Source of the DNA: Margaritispora aquatica
Taxonomy: Eukaryota; Ascomycota; Leotiomycetes; Helotiales; Discinellaceae
Assembly (NCBI GenBank): GCA_007644065.1
Contig: VJWN01000012.1
Span: 62,001-126,000, forward strand
DNA length: 64,000 bases
Reading direction: 5' to 3'
In this document: positions 21,623-31,771 of the stretch, in pieces
How the letters are laid out: each line of letters starts with the position of its first letter
Numbering within the stretch: position 1 is the stretch's first letter
Notes under the pieces: generated by a model
What the model saw: the letters and a program-made list of their open reading frames with translations, nothing else
The model's database searches: none
Told to the model about the DNA's origin: nothing
Made by a program: the position numbers and the translations under genes

Positions 21623-22073
21623 ATGGATTAGAATGACAATTGTTTATGTGACTCTGAAGAGGATTGGCAAGTGCAAAGTCTTCTTGTCACTTGAAGAGAA
21701 CCGATTTGTCAACAAGGAATAGCACAGTTGCATGATGAGGTATTCTTCCTACCCACCCGCTCAGTAAGGAGGTAATGTGATTCTTTGCGATTGTAATCAC
21801 CTCCTGTGGAAGTGTTGCGTTTTCTTACTGCAGCAGAAGCTGCAGCAGCTCTGTCCTGATTTGAAGATCAAACCACTTCCATAGGGTAGATAGAGTCGAC
21901 TTTCCTACCTTGGTTACCTTGTCTTTTCTTGTTTCTTTCCATCCTCTTTTCCATCCATCACATCAATTGTCCTTTACTTTCCCTTCGCCTCAAGATCTTT
22001 TTACTTATCCTTCGTGGATCTTGTCTCCTTTCTCCATGCATCTTTGAAATTGATTCTTGATTCTAAATTCAAA
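21623..22073. other. Intergenic
   Basis: Between two plus-strand genes. CT-rich from about 21900, as expected of a promoter and leader. Nothing else is seen. Confidence 0.55.
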
Positions 22074-23688
22074 ATGATGTGGAAAAACACATACCAACAC
22101 GATGACCCGTTCACTACTCCAGAACCAGCAATCAGTTCCCGCCTTGCCTTCAAGTGGCCCCGAGCAGCAAGACCAACTCGATTTTCTGGGTTGAGAATCA
22201 CTCCAATCAAGATAATCCTCTTCTTGATAGCTGTCAGTTTCGTTGTTATCGTCAAGAACTCGGTGCCTAGTGGATCTATTATCGCTACAAAAGTTGGTCA
22301 TGATTTCCCTACCTCTATGAAATTAGTCTAGCATATTAATAGCTAACAATAACACGAGGAGACAGCAGCAGAGATCTATAAGCTTAATCTCAACACAACA
22401 CTACTTCCACCTATCGTACTAGCACCCTTCCAGCCGCCCACCCAAGCTGATCCAGGCCAATACCGACATCCTGATATAATCGACACTTTTGCCTCGTATA
22501 AATTCAGGGACACTTGCAACATCAGCAGCTTAGATCTTCATACAGCCTTTAGTCCTCTATGTACTGATAGGAGGGAAATGCTAGACGCCATGAGTGGAGG
22601 TGGCCGAATTGGACTGGATGCCAGGTTCATGACCAAAGGGTGTGACATGAGGTGTGAGTTCTCCCAAACTCGATATTACTAGTATGTCAAGATCTGTGGC
22701 TAGTTGGTTCATTAATATGTAATACAAAATCTGACTGTGATCCATCATCCAGGGTACACATCGGAAGAGGTCTGCGAGATCTTGGGACGCTTTGACAAAG
22801 TTGTCCTGGTTGGAGATTCGATGCTCAGACATATGATTGGCAGTTTCAACATCTTGATGCGTGGAGATCTTGGATATGGAGCTGTTACAGATTGGAACTT
22901 CAGCATGCAGGAAAGGTAGGTGGTCGAGGGATGAGTTGATACGTTGCTTACTCCTCGAACAGGAAGGATTGCTTCTGCAACGAGCAATTTGATGTTAAAG
23001 ATTGCTCTGTACAGGGAATTTACAAAACCTCCGATGTGCTGTATCATGATCCAGAAAGTCTGAAGTGTGGAAACCAGGTCGATGTCATCAGTGAGTCTTG
23101 ACTTTGTTGCTCTCTCGGTATTTCCTAACTTCGATGCAGTGGAACAGATTGTGCGTTACCCAATCCCTGCAGACAAGCTTATCAGGCTTAATGCTACAAT
23201 GCTTGGTTCAAAGCCCAGTACGCAATCAGCATCGTTGATTCAAAGCTCCTTCTCGAAGCTAGCGAGATCTTCAACGGTGACAAAGCCTGTTGCGGTCATT
23301 TTTGGTCATGGATTATGGAGTAACCTCGATGTCCCCAAGGCTATGAACTGGTTCGATACAGCTGTAAACGTGATTGCAACTGCACTTGGCGATGATTCTT
23401 GGTTTTGGACTCTTCGTAACACCTAACGCAGCTGGCAAAGACAAGCCTGATGACTGGATTGTAACACAAGGTAATAAAGCTCTTTGTCTCTTTGAGGAAG
23501 CGGTGGCGCTGGAAGTTAGTAAACGGCATGAGAGAATTTTTGGTGCAAATAAAGCCAATGGGGCCTTGGAGCATTTGGGAACATGGAATATGAGTATCCA
23601 GGCGAGGAAGTATGATGGTGTGCACCTTGATATGAAGGGAAACTTGGTAAAGGCTATGATGGCTTTGAATTGGCTTGCAATAATCTAA
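22074..23688 (+). CDS. PC-esterase/GDS-type membrane protein, apparent frameshift
   Basis: Likely a type II membrane protein with a PC-esterase fold (relatives act on acyl groups of glycans; inference). Exons are 22074-22296, 22366-22653, 22753-22915, 22963-23090 and 23140-23688. The anchor is at about residues 45-60. Landmarks are KGCDMR followed by WYTSEEVCEILGRF, the catalytic-type GDS in VVLVGDSMLRHMIG, IFGHGLW, and the C-terminal LGTWNMSIQARKYDGVHLD, where Asp/His complete a GDSL-like triad. Within exon 5 the frame that carries the first part stops at 23424-23426. The conserved-looking LFVTPNAAG stretch and everything after it are in the +1 frame, open to 23688. The break lies at about 23403-23412 and no usable intron spans it. 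The gene is therefore broken or mis-sequenced by one base. The first donor (gtcatg) is weak, so the exon 1 end is less sure. Confidence 0.68.
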
Positions 23689-24048
23689 GTTTCTAGTCTT
23701 TTTGGGCTTCGGAATCATATGTCTAAGTTACTTAATATCGAGCACTTTAGGTGCAGACAACCCCTCGTCGGTTGAGTATAAAAATCGGACAAGACTCCGA
23801 GCGGGTTAAACGAAGTTGTGAGTGGTTATTCAGATCTTGAACTTTGCTCTCATTCGCCCTCGATATGCAGCTAAACAATGCTACTGTGCCTTGACAGACC
23901 CCTCGGGCCTACGCTATTTCACTACCTCCGTAGCTAATACACAACATCACGATAACAATGTTCGATTCTATCGTACAGCGTGTTGACTTTCTTCTTGTAT
24001 TCTGACCATGTTGACTTTATCTGATAGTTTTTTCTTTCTAAGTTAATT
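23689..24048. other. Intergenic
   Basis: 360 bp between plus-strand genes. AT-rich towards the regulator start. No other signal. Confidence 0.55.
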
Positions 24049-26597
24049 ATGTCTACCACAAGTCCCAATTCTCAGTACACCTCTGAGATCTCATCCACAG
24101 GATCGACACCGCATACGCATATCACACACCAAGGCAGTTGCATCCATTGCCGTCGGCGGAAAATCAAGTGCGACAAGCAACTGCCATGCTCAAATTGTCG
24201 GAGGACTGGATCACAGTGTGTTCTTGCACCCAGGCGACGGCCTTTAAGGCATCGGAATGGATCGCCCACAGATATCAGCCATTCTGATAGAGAGGCTGAG
24301 TTAATGAAGCGCTTGAACAAGCTTGAGAGTGAGTCAAAATTATGGCTAGTTGGACGTATCTAACTTTGACTTTGGCAGACATGGTCAAAGACCTCAGCGC
24401 CCATTCGGATGCCTTGCTCGAGCAGTCGAATGCGAGACACAATACCGAGTGTCTGGTTCTGCCAGAAAAGCATACCAGTGAGGTGCAGAAAAACCATAGA
24501 TCAGATCATCCCAATATCTCGCATATCGACAAGGATTTCGGGACATTAATGATGTCAGACAAAGGAAAGAGTCGTTATGTTAGCCACAATTTCTTCGCTC
24601 GATTATCTGAAGAGGTGCGCAACCTTCGCTTCTGATACGCGTCAAGCTGATTTTTAGTTGGTGGATGACATTGTACAATTGATGTTTGGGTATCGTGATG
24701 AAGATGCGGTCTCCTCACCAGAAACCGTCGACTCAACACTTCCTGAGTCCCCAAATACATTTGTTTTCGGATATCATTCGATGGCAATCAGTCTGAGCGA
24801 CTTTCATCCACACACCTCACATCTTAACTTTTTCGTGGAAATGTACAAAGAACGAGTCGACCCCATGGTAAAGATTCTCCATATGCCTTCCGTACAGGTA
24901 GTAGTTGAGGAGGCACGAGCAAATCATACCTTGTTATCGCGAAGTGATGAAGCTCTACTTTTCGCCATTTACTTTTCAGTGGTGATTAGGTATATATTTC
25001 AAGATTGGATCTCAAGAAGTCAAGCTGATGAGCAGATAGTCTTCCAGAAAGCGAACTGATATCCAATCTTGGTATGGAAAAAAAGCCATGCCTTGAACGT
25101 TATAGGTTTGCAGTAGAACAGGCATTGTCTCGTGCTAACTTCCTTGATTCCTCTGAGGGGACAACTCTCCAGGCATTTGTTCTCTATCTGTCAACGGTCC
25201 GTTGTGTGGACCAGTCTCGAGTCGGACAAAACCTGCAACGTGCTGCGATCGGGGTTGCCAAGTCCATGGGTCTGCATCGTGACGGCACATCCTTCAACCT
25301 AAGTCCATTCGAAACAGAGATACGACGTCGTATATGGTGGCAACTATGTATTCTTGACTTCCGGGATTCTGAGAAGCACTCAATTGAGCCAGCAATCTTG
25401 CAAGCGTCGTTCGATACACAGAGACCACTTAATATCGAGGATGAAGATCTCCACCCCGATACAGCTGTATACCCTGAAGAACGCAAGGAATTGACGGTCA
25501 TGACTTTGATGAAAGTCGCTTGCGAACTGAGTTTTGCGGTATTGACGCTTCAGTGGTCTGCACTTGAGATGAGCAAGCACCCAACAGACATGCATCTCGC
25601 GGAGCATCCGCACAAGGAAGAGCAGATTCAAAAATTCTCTAATTTGCTAAGGGAAAAGTATACGCAATATTGCAACACTGGCACAGCAATGGCGTACATT
25701 ACTAGAATTTTGTGCGAGCTGGTGGTATGCCGAATGGAGACCTGCTTTCGTCTGCCACTTGCTCGATCACAGAGTGCTCCCTGGGCAAGACTTGATGGTT
25801 TGTCTGGGAATATTAAAGATAGTATGTTTCTCACTTCAATCAGGATTATTGAGTTACGACGAGAACTTTATGCCGACATCACGAAGAGGTGGCATTGGTA
25901 TTTGCAAACCATTGTGCAGTGGCACGCTACTGCCTTTCTGCTTAGCGAGTTGTGCGTTCGTGATCCGGACGAGACAACCGCCAGAGCTTGGAGAATCTTA
26001 GACCTGGTATTCCAAGATTGTCAGAATTGGGATGATGTATGCTTGTTGCATGGCGTTCCAGGTGTTCTAATTGTGCCGATGAAGAGGCTCGTTGCGACGG
26101 CGACGAGGAAGAGGGTTAGCAATGCTGAAGTTGTCACCAAATCTGGGAAGAACGAGAGTCAGGATGATTCCTTGACCAAAATGCCGAGCTTGAATACACA
26201 GCTTCTTCAAGCTGGTGAAGAGAATGCAGGAGCGGCATCAGGGCAGGGGTTTCCAGACTCAAGCGTTTGGATGGAGGGATCGGGATTCCTACAATTCGAC
26301 ATGGGAGTAGGTGTATCGCAAAACTATGGCGCATCAGCAACTGGTTTTGGGCCAAGCAACGAGTACGATGGAGTGGAAAATATCCCATTGCCGTGCGATT
26401 CAAGTGCGCCGGCGCCGTGGTTCTTTGATGACCTGATGATAGGAAGTGAAGATGTTAGTGGGGTAGGTACAGATGCCTTTCAAGGCGTGGATTGGGATGT
26501 GTGGCATGGTATGGTACAAGGGAATTATCCAGCTACTGCTACTGCTTTGAATACGGGAGATGAGAATGTTTCGCAGGTTTGGAGTGGCGGTTGGTAG
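24049..26597 (+). CDS. Zn2Cys6 transcription factor with fungal-specific domain
   Basis: Nuclear DNA-binding regulator, 801 residues. Exons are 24049-24328, 24379-24614, 24658-24989 and 25040-26597. The binuclear zinc cluster is complete: Cys31, 34, 41, 47, 50 and 57 (CIHCRRRKIKC...CSNCRRTGSQC). A short coiled linker follows (EAELMKRLNKLEN). The middle-homology domain has YRFAVEQALSRANFL, VAKSMGLHRDGTSFNLSP and the FETEIRRRIWWQLCILD signature. The third intron is placed by frame: its acceptor at 25039 gives the conserved SLPESELISNLGMEKK approach to the domain, and other AGs break the frame. The tail is Gly/Ser/Asn-rich with an acidic/aromatic end, typical of an activation region. The targets are unknown and no biosynthetic cluster is adjacent. 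Confidence 0.9.
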
Positions 26598-27931
26598 GTT
26601 GGAAGTAATATGGTTGTTGAGTGTTGTTTTGTGGTTTGGGGATCTTGGTTGGCTTGGCTGGCTTAGAAGAGGGGTGTTGAGGGGTGGGGAGGGTGAGCTT
26701 CAACGCTTCAATAGCACGAGTCTAGTTTGGTTTTGCATCTTATTCAAATTTGGCAGTCATTTGTTTACTTCAACTTTCATTGCAATTGCTCCTCGTGATG
26801 TATTGTTGAAGCGTCAACATTCGCATTGTGTTTTCATTGGATATCGCACCTAGTTCCCAAGGCTTCGAGTTTTCGAGGTTTCGAGCCCTCGAACCACAAT
26901 TCGTCGGTTCGGGAACTCAGAGATATCGATCATCGTGTGAGTTTTTGTTGGTTTATTGTGATTTCTAGCGTATATGATGTTGAGAGGCTGAAGTAGGGAA
27001 TTATTGAAGAGAGGGGGAGCTTAAGTTGACCTCGCTTAGGGGAGTGCTTCCGTTTGTCCATACTTTTGGCCATACCTTTATGTAGTTATAGAACATGAGC
27101 TGCGGTAGTCCTTGGTTAGAGAATTACGAGATTTATTTTTCCTCAGTAGTAAGAGTGTTTTCGTTGTGCTCGATTGGACGACACATTCTACTGTTTTGGG
27201 TTGCGATGTGCGTTGTGGCGGGGTGGGTTGGGGTGGGTGGTGTGAAGTGAGACGGGGAGGATTTTAAGAATTTATGAATGTAAATTAGTTATAGACAGAT
27301 GTTGGTGGCACAATAGTATCAGCTTAGAATTTGAGAGGAATGAGATTGTGGATGAGTGAGCGGGAATGGGTGGATGGGGGCATGGTACGTAGCCGAGAGA
27401 TTTCGTAATTCTCGATAATTCCCTTGGTTACAACATCGATTGAGATTACAAGTTTTTTGGGACCACTTATGCTAACCTAGCTTTCTTTAAAGCTACTTTG
27501 TTTTTAAATTACTATATAAACTCTAGCTTTCAAAGACTACTGAATATTCATACTTTAGTGAATCTCCTTCTGCATGAATAGATTTCAACAAATGAGAGTG
27601 TATAAAGGTCTCTGTGCGGGAATTGGGGCATAAACAACGCAAGGAATTTGTTGATTTCGTACTGGCTGTATAGAGATACAGTTTTGTATAATTGATTCTG
27701 CAGTTGTGGTAATGTGGTAATACTAGTGTATATGTCGTCAATTAGCTTGCTAGGCATCTATTTGATCAGCACAAGCAAGCTTAAGATTTAGTCACTAAAC
27801 TGCATGGCGAGCTCGAGTACTTCAAAGCTCAAAAGCTTACAGAACAAAAAGCGTGAAGGAGACCTAAAGAGTGTTGCCTCACTTTAACCCGTAATCTCCA
27901 TAATATATGTGTAGTCCACATTGTTGTTGAC
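26598..27931. other. AT-rich gene-free stretch
   Basis: 1.3 kb downstream of the regulator. At 26852-26917 there is a foldable inverted-repeat element (see findings). From 27400 the sequence is strongly AT-rich with scattered TATAAA-like words. Short minus-strand frames at 27523-27757 are not supported as genes. The composition could reflect decayed repeats, which is inference. Confidence 0.55.
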
Positions 27932-28298
27932 TGTTGGTGGATAAATGACGTGTTCGTAACTGGCAAGAAAATTTCGAGCTGATATGTGGTCTTTATTTAC
28001 AACTGGTGGTGGCGCGATTCATATTCTGCAGAATCCCAGCTTCGTGATTCACAAATTCAGTTGTAATGCAACTCAAGCGCGATGAATCACAACGCTTTCA
28101 GATTTGTCATTTTGGATTGCATACGTATATTTATGAACATGTATAATCATAAAATAACAATAATTTGGCATCAAGTCTCGTGTCTTGACTAGAACTTAAC
28201 GTCTAAAGTAACAAAAGGACATAGGCTAGCTGATATTACTACCTATAAATTTTTAAACTCTCTCTGAGATCTCCACACAAGACGACAAGCAGGTCTCA
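27932..28298 (+). mobile_element. Putative LTR of a retroelement (relic)
   Basis: A 367-bp candidate long terminal repeat. It begins TGTTGGTGGA, ends GGTCTCA (TG...CA ends), and has a TATA-like CTATAAATTTTT at about 28243. Directly after CA comes TT and then TGGCGCAATCGGTAG, the position and TGG start expected of a tRNA primer-binding site (its complement would end in CCA). No second LTR, target-site duplication or pol frame is in the window, so this would be a truncated 5' end. The left border is a guess based on the TGTTGG start. Confidence 0.42.
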
Positions 28299-28530
28299 TT
28301 TGGCGCAATCGGTAGGCGTGGAGGCTCAGGTCAATGTCGTCTTGGGGTGGTACTCACTTGGTCGTCCTCGTAAGAGGATCCTCATAACGTTCTCGCCAGA
28401 GGACTCTTCACTTCAAAATCCCCGCAAGGGGGTTTGCAAGAGACTCCGCAAGGAGTCTTTGAGTTTTGCTGTTCTTTGCTTTGGCTTTTGTTTTGTTGTA
28501 TTCGGGGGTTCGGCTAATTTTTGAACCAAA
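28299..28530 (+). other. Structured leader-like segment with tetraloop hairpins
   Basis: It holds the primer-site-like TGGCGCAATCGGTAG (28301-28315) and four closely spaced perfect or near-perfect hairpins: 28365-28378 (loop GTAA), 28390-28403 (loop GCCA), 28416-28435 (loop GCAA) and 28439-28460 (loop GCAA). A weaker GGTTC/GAACC pair lies at 28507-28527. A 10-bp inverted repeat (28278-28287 with 28335-28344) spans the junction with the LTR-like part. The 74-codon frame through it has no features. Read as retroelement leader or as a separate structured RNA; both are inference. Confidence 0.45.
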
Positions 28531-28860
28531 TTTTGGTGGAGGCGTAAGCGAATGCGGTGCCGTGAGTGACGACGAGGTGGGAGGTGGGAGGTGGCAGCAG
28601 TGAGGCGGAAGACGATCGGACTTTAAGCGTGGGTGCCAACCAATAGGAGATTATTGAAAAGTGTTTCCAAATGGCTAACAATCTGTCTCTGCTTAAATTA
28701 AACTCAATATCGTCAGCCAAGAAGAGATTCTACTGTTGTTGCGCAGGCGTCGTAGATCCAGATAGCAAGATGGAAAATACCAAACCACGTAAGGCAGAGC
28801 AAGTACATGGACTGCGGAATTGGTGACAAAGAATTGATTGTGTACATTCTGCGCCAACCG
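28531..28860. other. Intergenic
   Basis: Between the structured segment and the 3' end of the DUF3176 gene. A G-rich GGTGGGAGGTGGGAGGTGG stretch lies at about 28576. Nothing else is recognised. Confidence 0.5.
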
Positions 28861-30753
28861 TCACTTTTGTTGTGTAGCATCCACCAAATTCGTTGATGGT
28901 CCCTTCCTATCAAGCCTTACTTTGATCTTACCAGCCACTGTAGTCATCTCACTCAAACTCTTAATCTCGGCCACCTTCTCAAGTGCTCTACCTTGAGCCT
29001 CCAGTCCATGGAATAAAAGAGCAATCGGGTTTGACTTCCACACACTCTGCGCACGGCTTATCCTCGTCTTCCATATCGTGCCCAGCAGGAACAAAAGAAC
29101 AATGAGCTCTAGTCCTGCTGGATAGATGATCCATACCCAGTTGATACTCGTGTATGTCTGTTGGGAGTATGATAGACCAGTGACGAAGTCTGTCTTATTC
29201 CCTTGTGCGCGTATCATGTTCGTCATGACTATGGCGATGTTTTCAACTGATTGTGCGATGTTGATAGTTCCGTTGCTTGAGAGTCCTTGCATGACACTAG
29301 AGGTGTACCCAAATCCATAGGATGTATTAGAGCTTTCTTGTGACATTAGTCCTGCTGCAATGATACTAGATCCCGTGTACAGATTGGCGAGGGATTGACC
29401 GAGGACGTTAAGAGAGTCCTGGTTGATGATGAGCTGTGAGCCATTTGACGTCACATTTGAAGGCAGTGGGAATAGATAAACGCCATTATTACCTGCGCCT
29501 GGAGACTGGACATCGATAGTATGGATTGCTCGGACTTGTTCTGTCAGTGTACCATTAATGACACTGCTGTTCATGGTTTTGACACACATGAATACCCCAC
29601 ACCGCATAGCTCTCGTTGCTATCGCTCGGTAAGGAGACGACTCATTCCCAGTTGCTGTGTAATTTGTATACATCGCTGTCAAGTTGAAGACATTGACTGG
29701 CCGATTGGCAAGGATGTTAGCTGACACATTAAGATGCGTATAGATTGGAGAGACATCATTCGAGTCGTAGAGCGATCCTGTGATAAGTGGGCCGATGGAG
29801 CCATTAGCCGAGAGGGGGAGTTCAAAATATTGCTCCGAGCCTCGAGAACGCTGCTGTATATCTGTATCTACATTGAAGCACTCACTACAAGCTGCTAGAG
29901 TGTCATATAGATCATATCTGCAACTACCGGTGGGACACTCGGGTTGAATGTTGAAAGACGGCTCGAGCATATCCGATCCATTGTATGCTGCAAAGGCAAC
30001 CGCAGCCAAAACAGTATTGTCGGTTGCTGAGATATAGCTCTGTGAAAGAGCATTCAAGCGAAAAGTTCGTGTGTGTGGCGAGCTGTAGCGAAATGTACGC
30101 GGTATCCGAGCTGTGCCAGTAACAGCAAGTCTTGATGGATTGCTGATTGCTTGCAATGTCAATGAGCTGAAAAATATGGACGACAGAGAAATGAATGCCC
30201 CAACCGAGGCTAGATGCCGAATGTGCAGTTTTCGCAGCAGTCCAAATGATCCGAATGTCTGGCCTCGCGAAGCGGACTCAAATGCGGACCAATCGCTCAA
30301 TGGTCGTGGGACATCGTACCAGTTCCATCGCAGCTGTCCAAGAGCCGAAGTAGTGGCTGACGCGAATCCAAGTTTAGCGACAGTGTTTAACAGAGAAATT
30401 GCAGACGATAGAGTGATAGCTCCAGACCAGTCAGTTTGAGGTCGGTTGTCGTAGATTTTCAAGATGAAAACGATGGCCAACACAACCAACAGTGAGAATC
30501 CCCAGGACAAGAACTCCCTTCCCCAGCTATCTTCGAAGTGTTTAGAATAGAAGCTCTTCACACGGTTCGGACTGTGAAAGTGTTCATTCTCATCCTCCCT
30601 AGCATGCTCTCTACTGATATCTCGGAGACAAACATCTCCTTCCTCATCTTCGTCCTTCGATTTGTCGCCTTCTTGGCACTGGGGTCTAGATTCTGATGCT
30701 TCATGGCTTCTGCTGTGTATACTCGAACTTGATTCGTGGTTTGATTCTGACAT
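28861..30753 (-). CDS. DUF3176 family membrane protein
   Basis: One exon, 630 residues. An acidic Ser/Glu-rich cytosolic start of about 80 residues is followed by membrane spans at FLSWGFSLLVVLAIVFIL, around LASVGAFISLSSIFFSSLTL and, near the end, NWVWIIYPAGLELIVLLFLL. Between the second and last spans is a large extracytosolic part rich in N-glycosylation sequons (NGS, NVS, NLT, NYT, NES, NSS, NGT, NTS and others) and paired Cys. The motif WYDVPRPLSDWSAFESASRG after TTSALGQLRWNW is the hallmark of DUF3176, a large ascomycete family without known function. The C-terminal cytosolic part is WKSNPIALLFHGLE, also typical. It is likely at the plasma membrane (inference). The start is the first ATG of the frame. 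Confidence 0.88.
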   Translation of the reverse strand: MSESNHESSSSIHSRSHEASESRPQCQEGDKSKDEDEEGDVCLRDISREHAREDENEHFHSPNRVKSFYSKHFEDSWGREFLSWGFSLLVVLAIVFILKIYDNRPQTDWSGAITLSSAISLLNTVAKLGFASATTSALGQLRWNWYDVPRPLSDWSAFESASRGQTFGSFGLLRKLHIRHLASVGAFISLSSIFFSSLTLQAISNPSRLAVTGTARIPRTFRYSSPHTRTFRLNALSQSYISATDNTVLAAVAFAAYNGSDMLEPSFNIQPECPTGSCRYDLYDTLAACSECFNVDTDIQQRSRGSEQYFELPLSANGSIGPLITGSLYDSNDVSPIYTHLNVSANILANRPVNVFNLTAMYTNYTATGNESSPYRAIATRAMRCGVFMCVKTMNSSVINGTLTEQVRAIHTIDVQSPGAGNNGVYLFPLPSNVTSNGSQLIINQDSLNVLGQSLANLYTGSSIIAAGLMSQESSNTSYGFGYTSSVMQGLSSNGTINIAQSVENIAIVMTNMIRAQGNKTDFVTGLSYSQQTYTSINWVWIIYPAGLELIVLLFLLGTIWKTRISRAQSVWKSNPIALLFHGLEAQGRALEKVAEIKSLSEMTTVAGKIKVRLDRKGPSTNLVDATQQK

Positions 30754-31771
30754 CCTATCACTGATTCTGGTTGTTCAGTGATAACGATGGCTGCTACATG
30801 ATAGCAGTCGGAAGAGATTGTCAAATCTCCAGTGATGTCATGAGAAGATATTTGAGATTTGTCAAAGTAAACTGTCTTGGCAAGTCCTTCGTCCTTGATT
30901 TTCATGAGTCGAGTGTGAGTTGCAGATCTATAAAGGTTTGGTGGGCTCAAACTCAATTCAAGTTCCGAGAGATGAGCTAGAAAAGTTCGCTAAGACTAAT
31001 CGAGTCCTGGAATGGTGTGAGCCTATGAGTTCCATGCACTAAAATCCGCTAGGGTCCTTCTTCCAAAACTTATCAGCTACAGAACTAATTTCATAGTTGA
31101 AATCTTCGAGGCAACAAAAAACCTCCGCTTAGCTCCCCCGCCCCCTTTTTCTACAAGTTAACCGAGCATATTTATAGTCGCCCCTAATTAGATTCAGACG
31201 TTAGAATTCAAAACCTTTCGCCCAAAGCGGATGACACCCTTTGACGTAAGATATCAAACTTATTTGAAGTTCTAATTTGTCTACTAGATTCGGTATCACC
31301 TGACATATCACATGTCGGCTAATAGTAATATAATTATCCCTTTTGCTGCCTTTCCATTTATACTTAGTCTCCAGAGCAGCTCTTACTAAGACGTAATAGA
31401 TCATTATACCTACTCAGTTCTCTACTTACATGCAGTTCAACTTGAGCAAAGCCGTCGCCAACCGGACCCGGGAAGTGAACCAGATCTCGGGCACTAGCCG
31501 GGCCGGTCATCAAACCTCAATCTGACCCACCCTTCAAACTTTACTTCAACATCCCCAGGCAAACCCTATCAAACAAAGCCAGAGCTCCAATTTTAACTAC
31601 TGCGACTTCAAGTGCATGAGTAACGAGAATAGCCGAGAACAATAAGAAGGAGTCACAATGGAACGGCTCTCATTTTCATTTCTTTATTCCCTTCCTTACA
31701 CTTCAGTACTGTGTCATCTACTTCAACTAAAACAAATTCTTTAATTTCGGGTCTTATATAGTCATAGAGTC
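30754..31771. promoter_or_regulatory. Divergent promoter region, DUF3176 / threonine aldolase
   Basis: About 1 kb between start codons. TATATAG at about 31755-31761 is only some 15 bp before the aldolase ATG and so is probably not its TATA box. CT-rich stretches lie at 31120-31150 and 31660-31720. Small frames at 30771-30980 and 31201-31404 are not supported. Confidence 0.5.

Noticed and set aside
28301..28320. A tRNA gene starting from the A-box-like TGGCGCAATCGGTAGGCG
   Set aside because: No B box (GGTTCRANYCC) at the right distance, no acceptor stem of 7 bp and no anticodon arm. Better explained as primer-binding site or part of another structured RNA.
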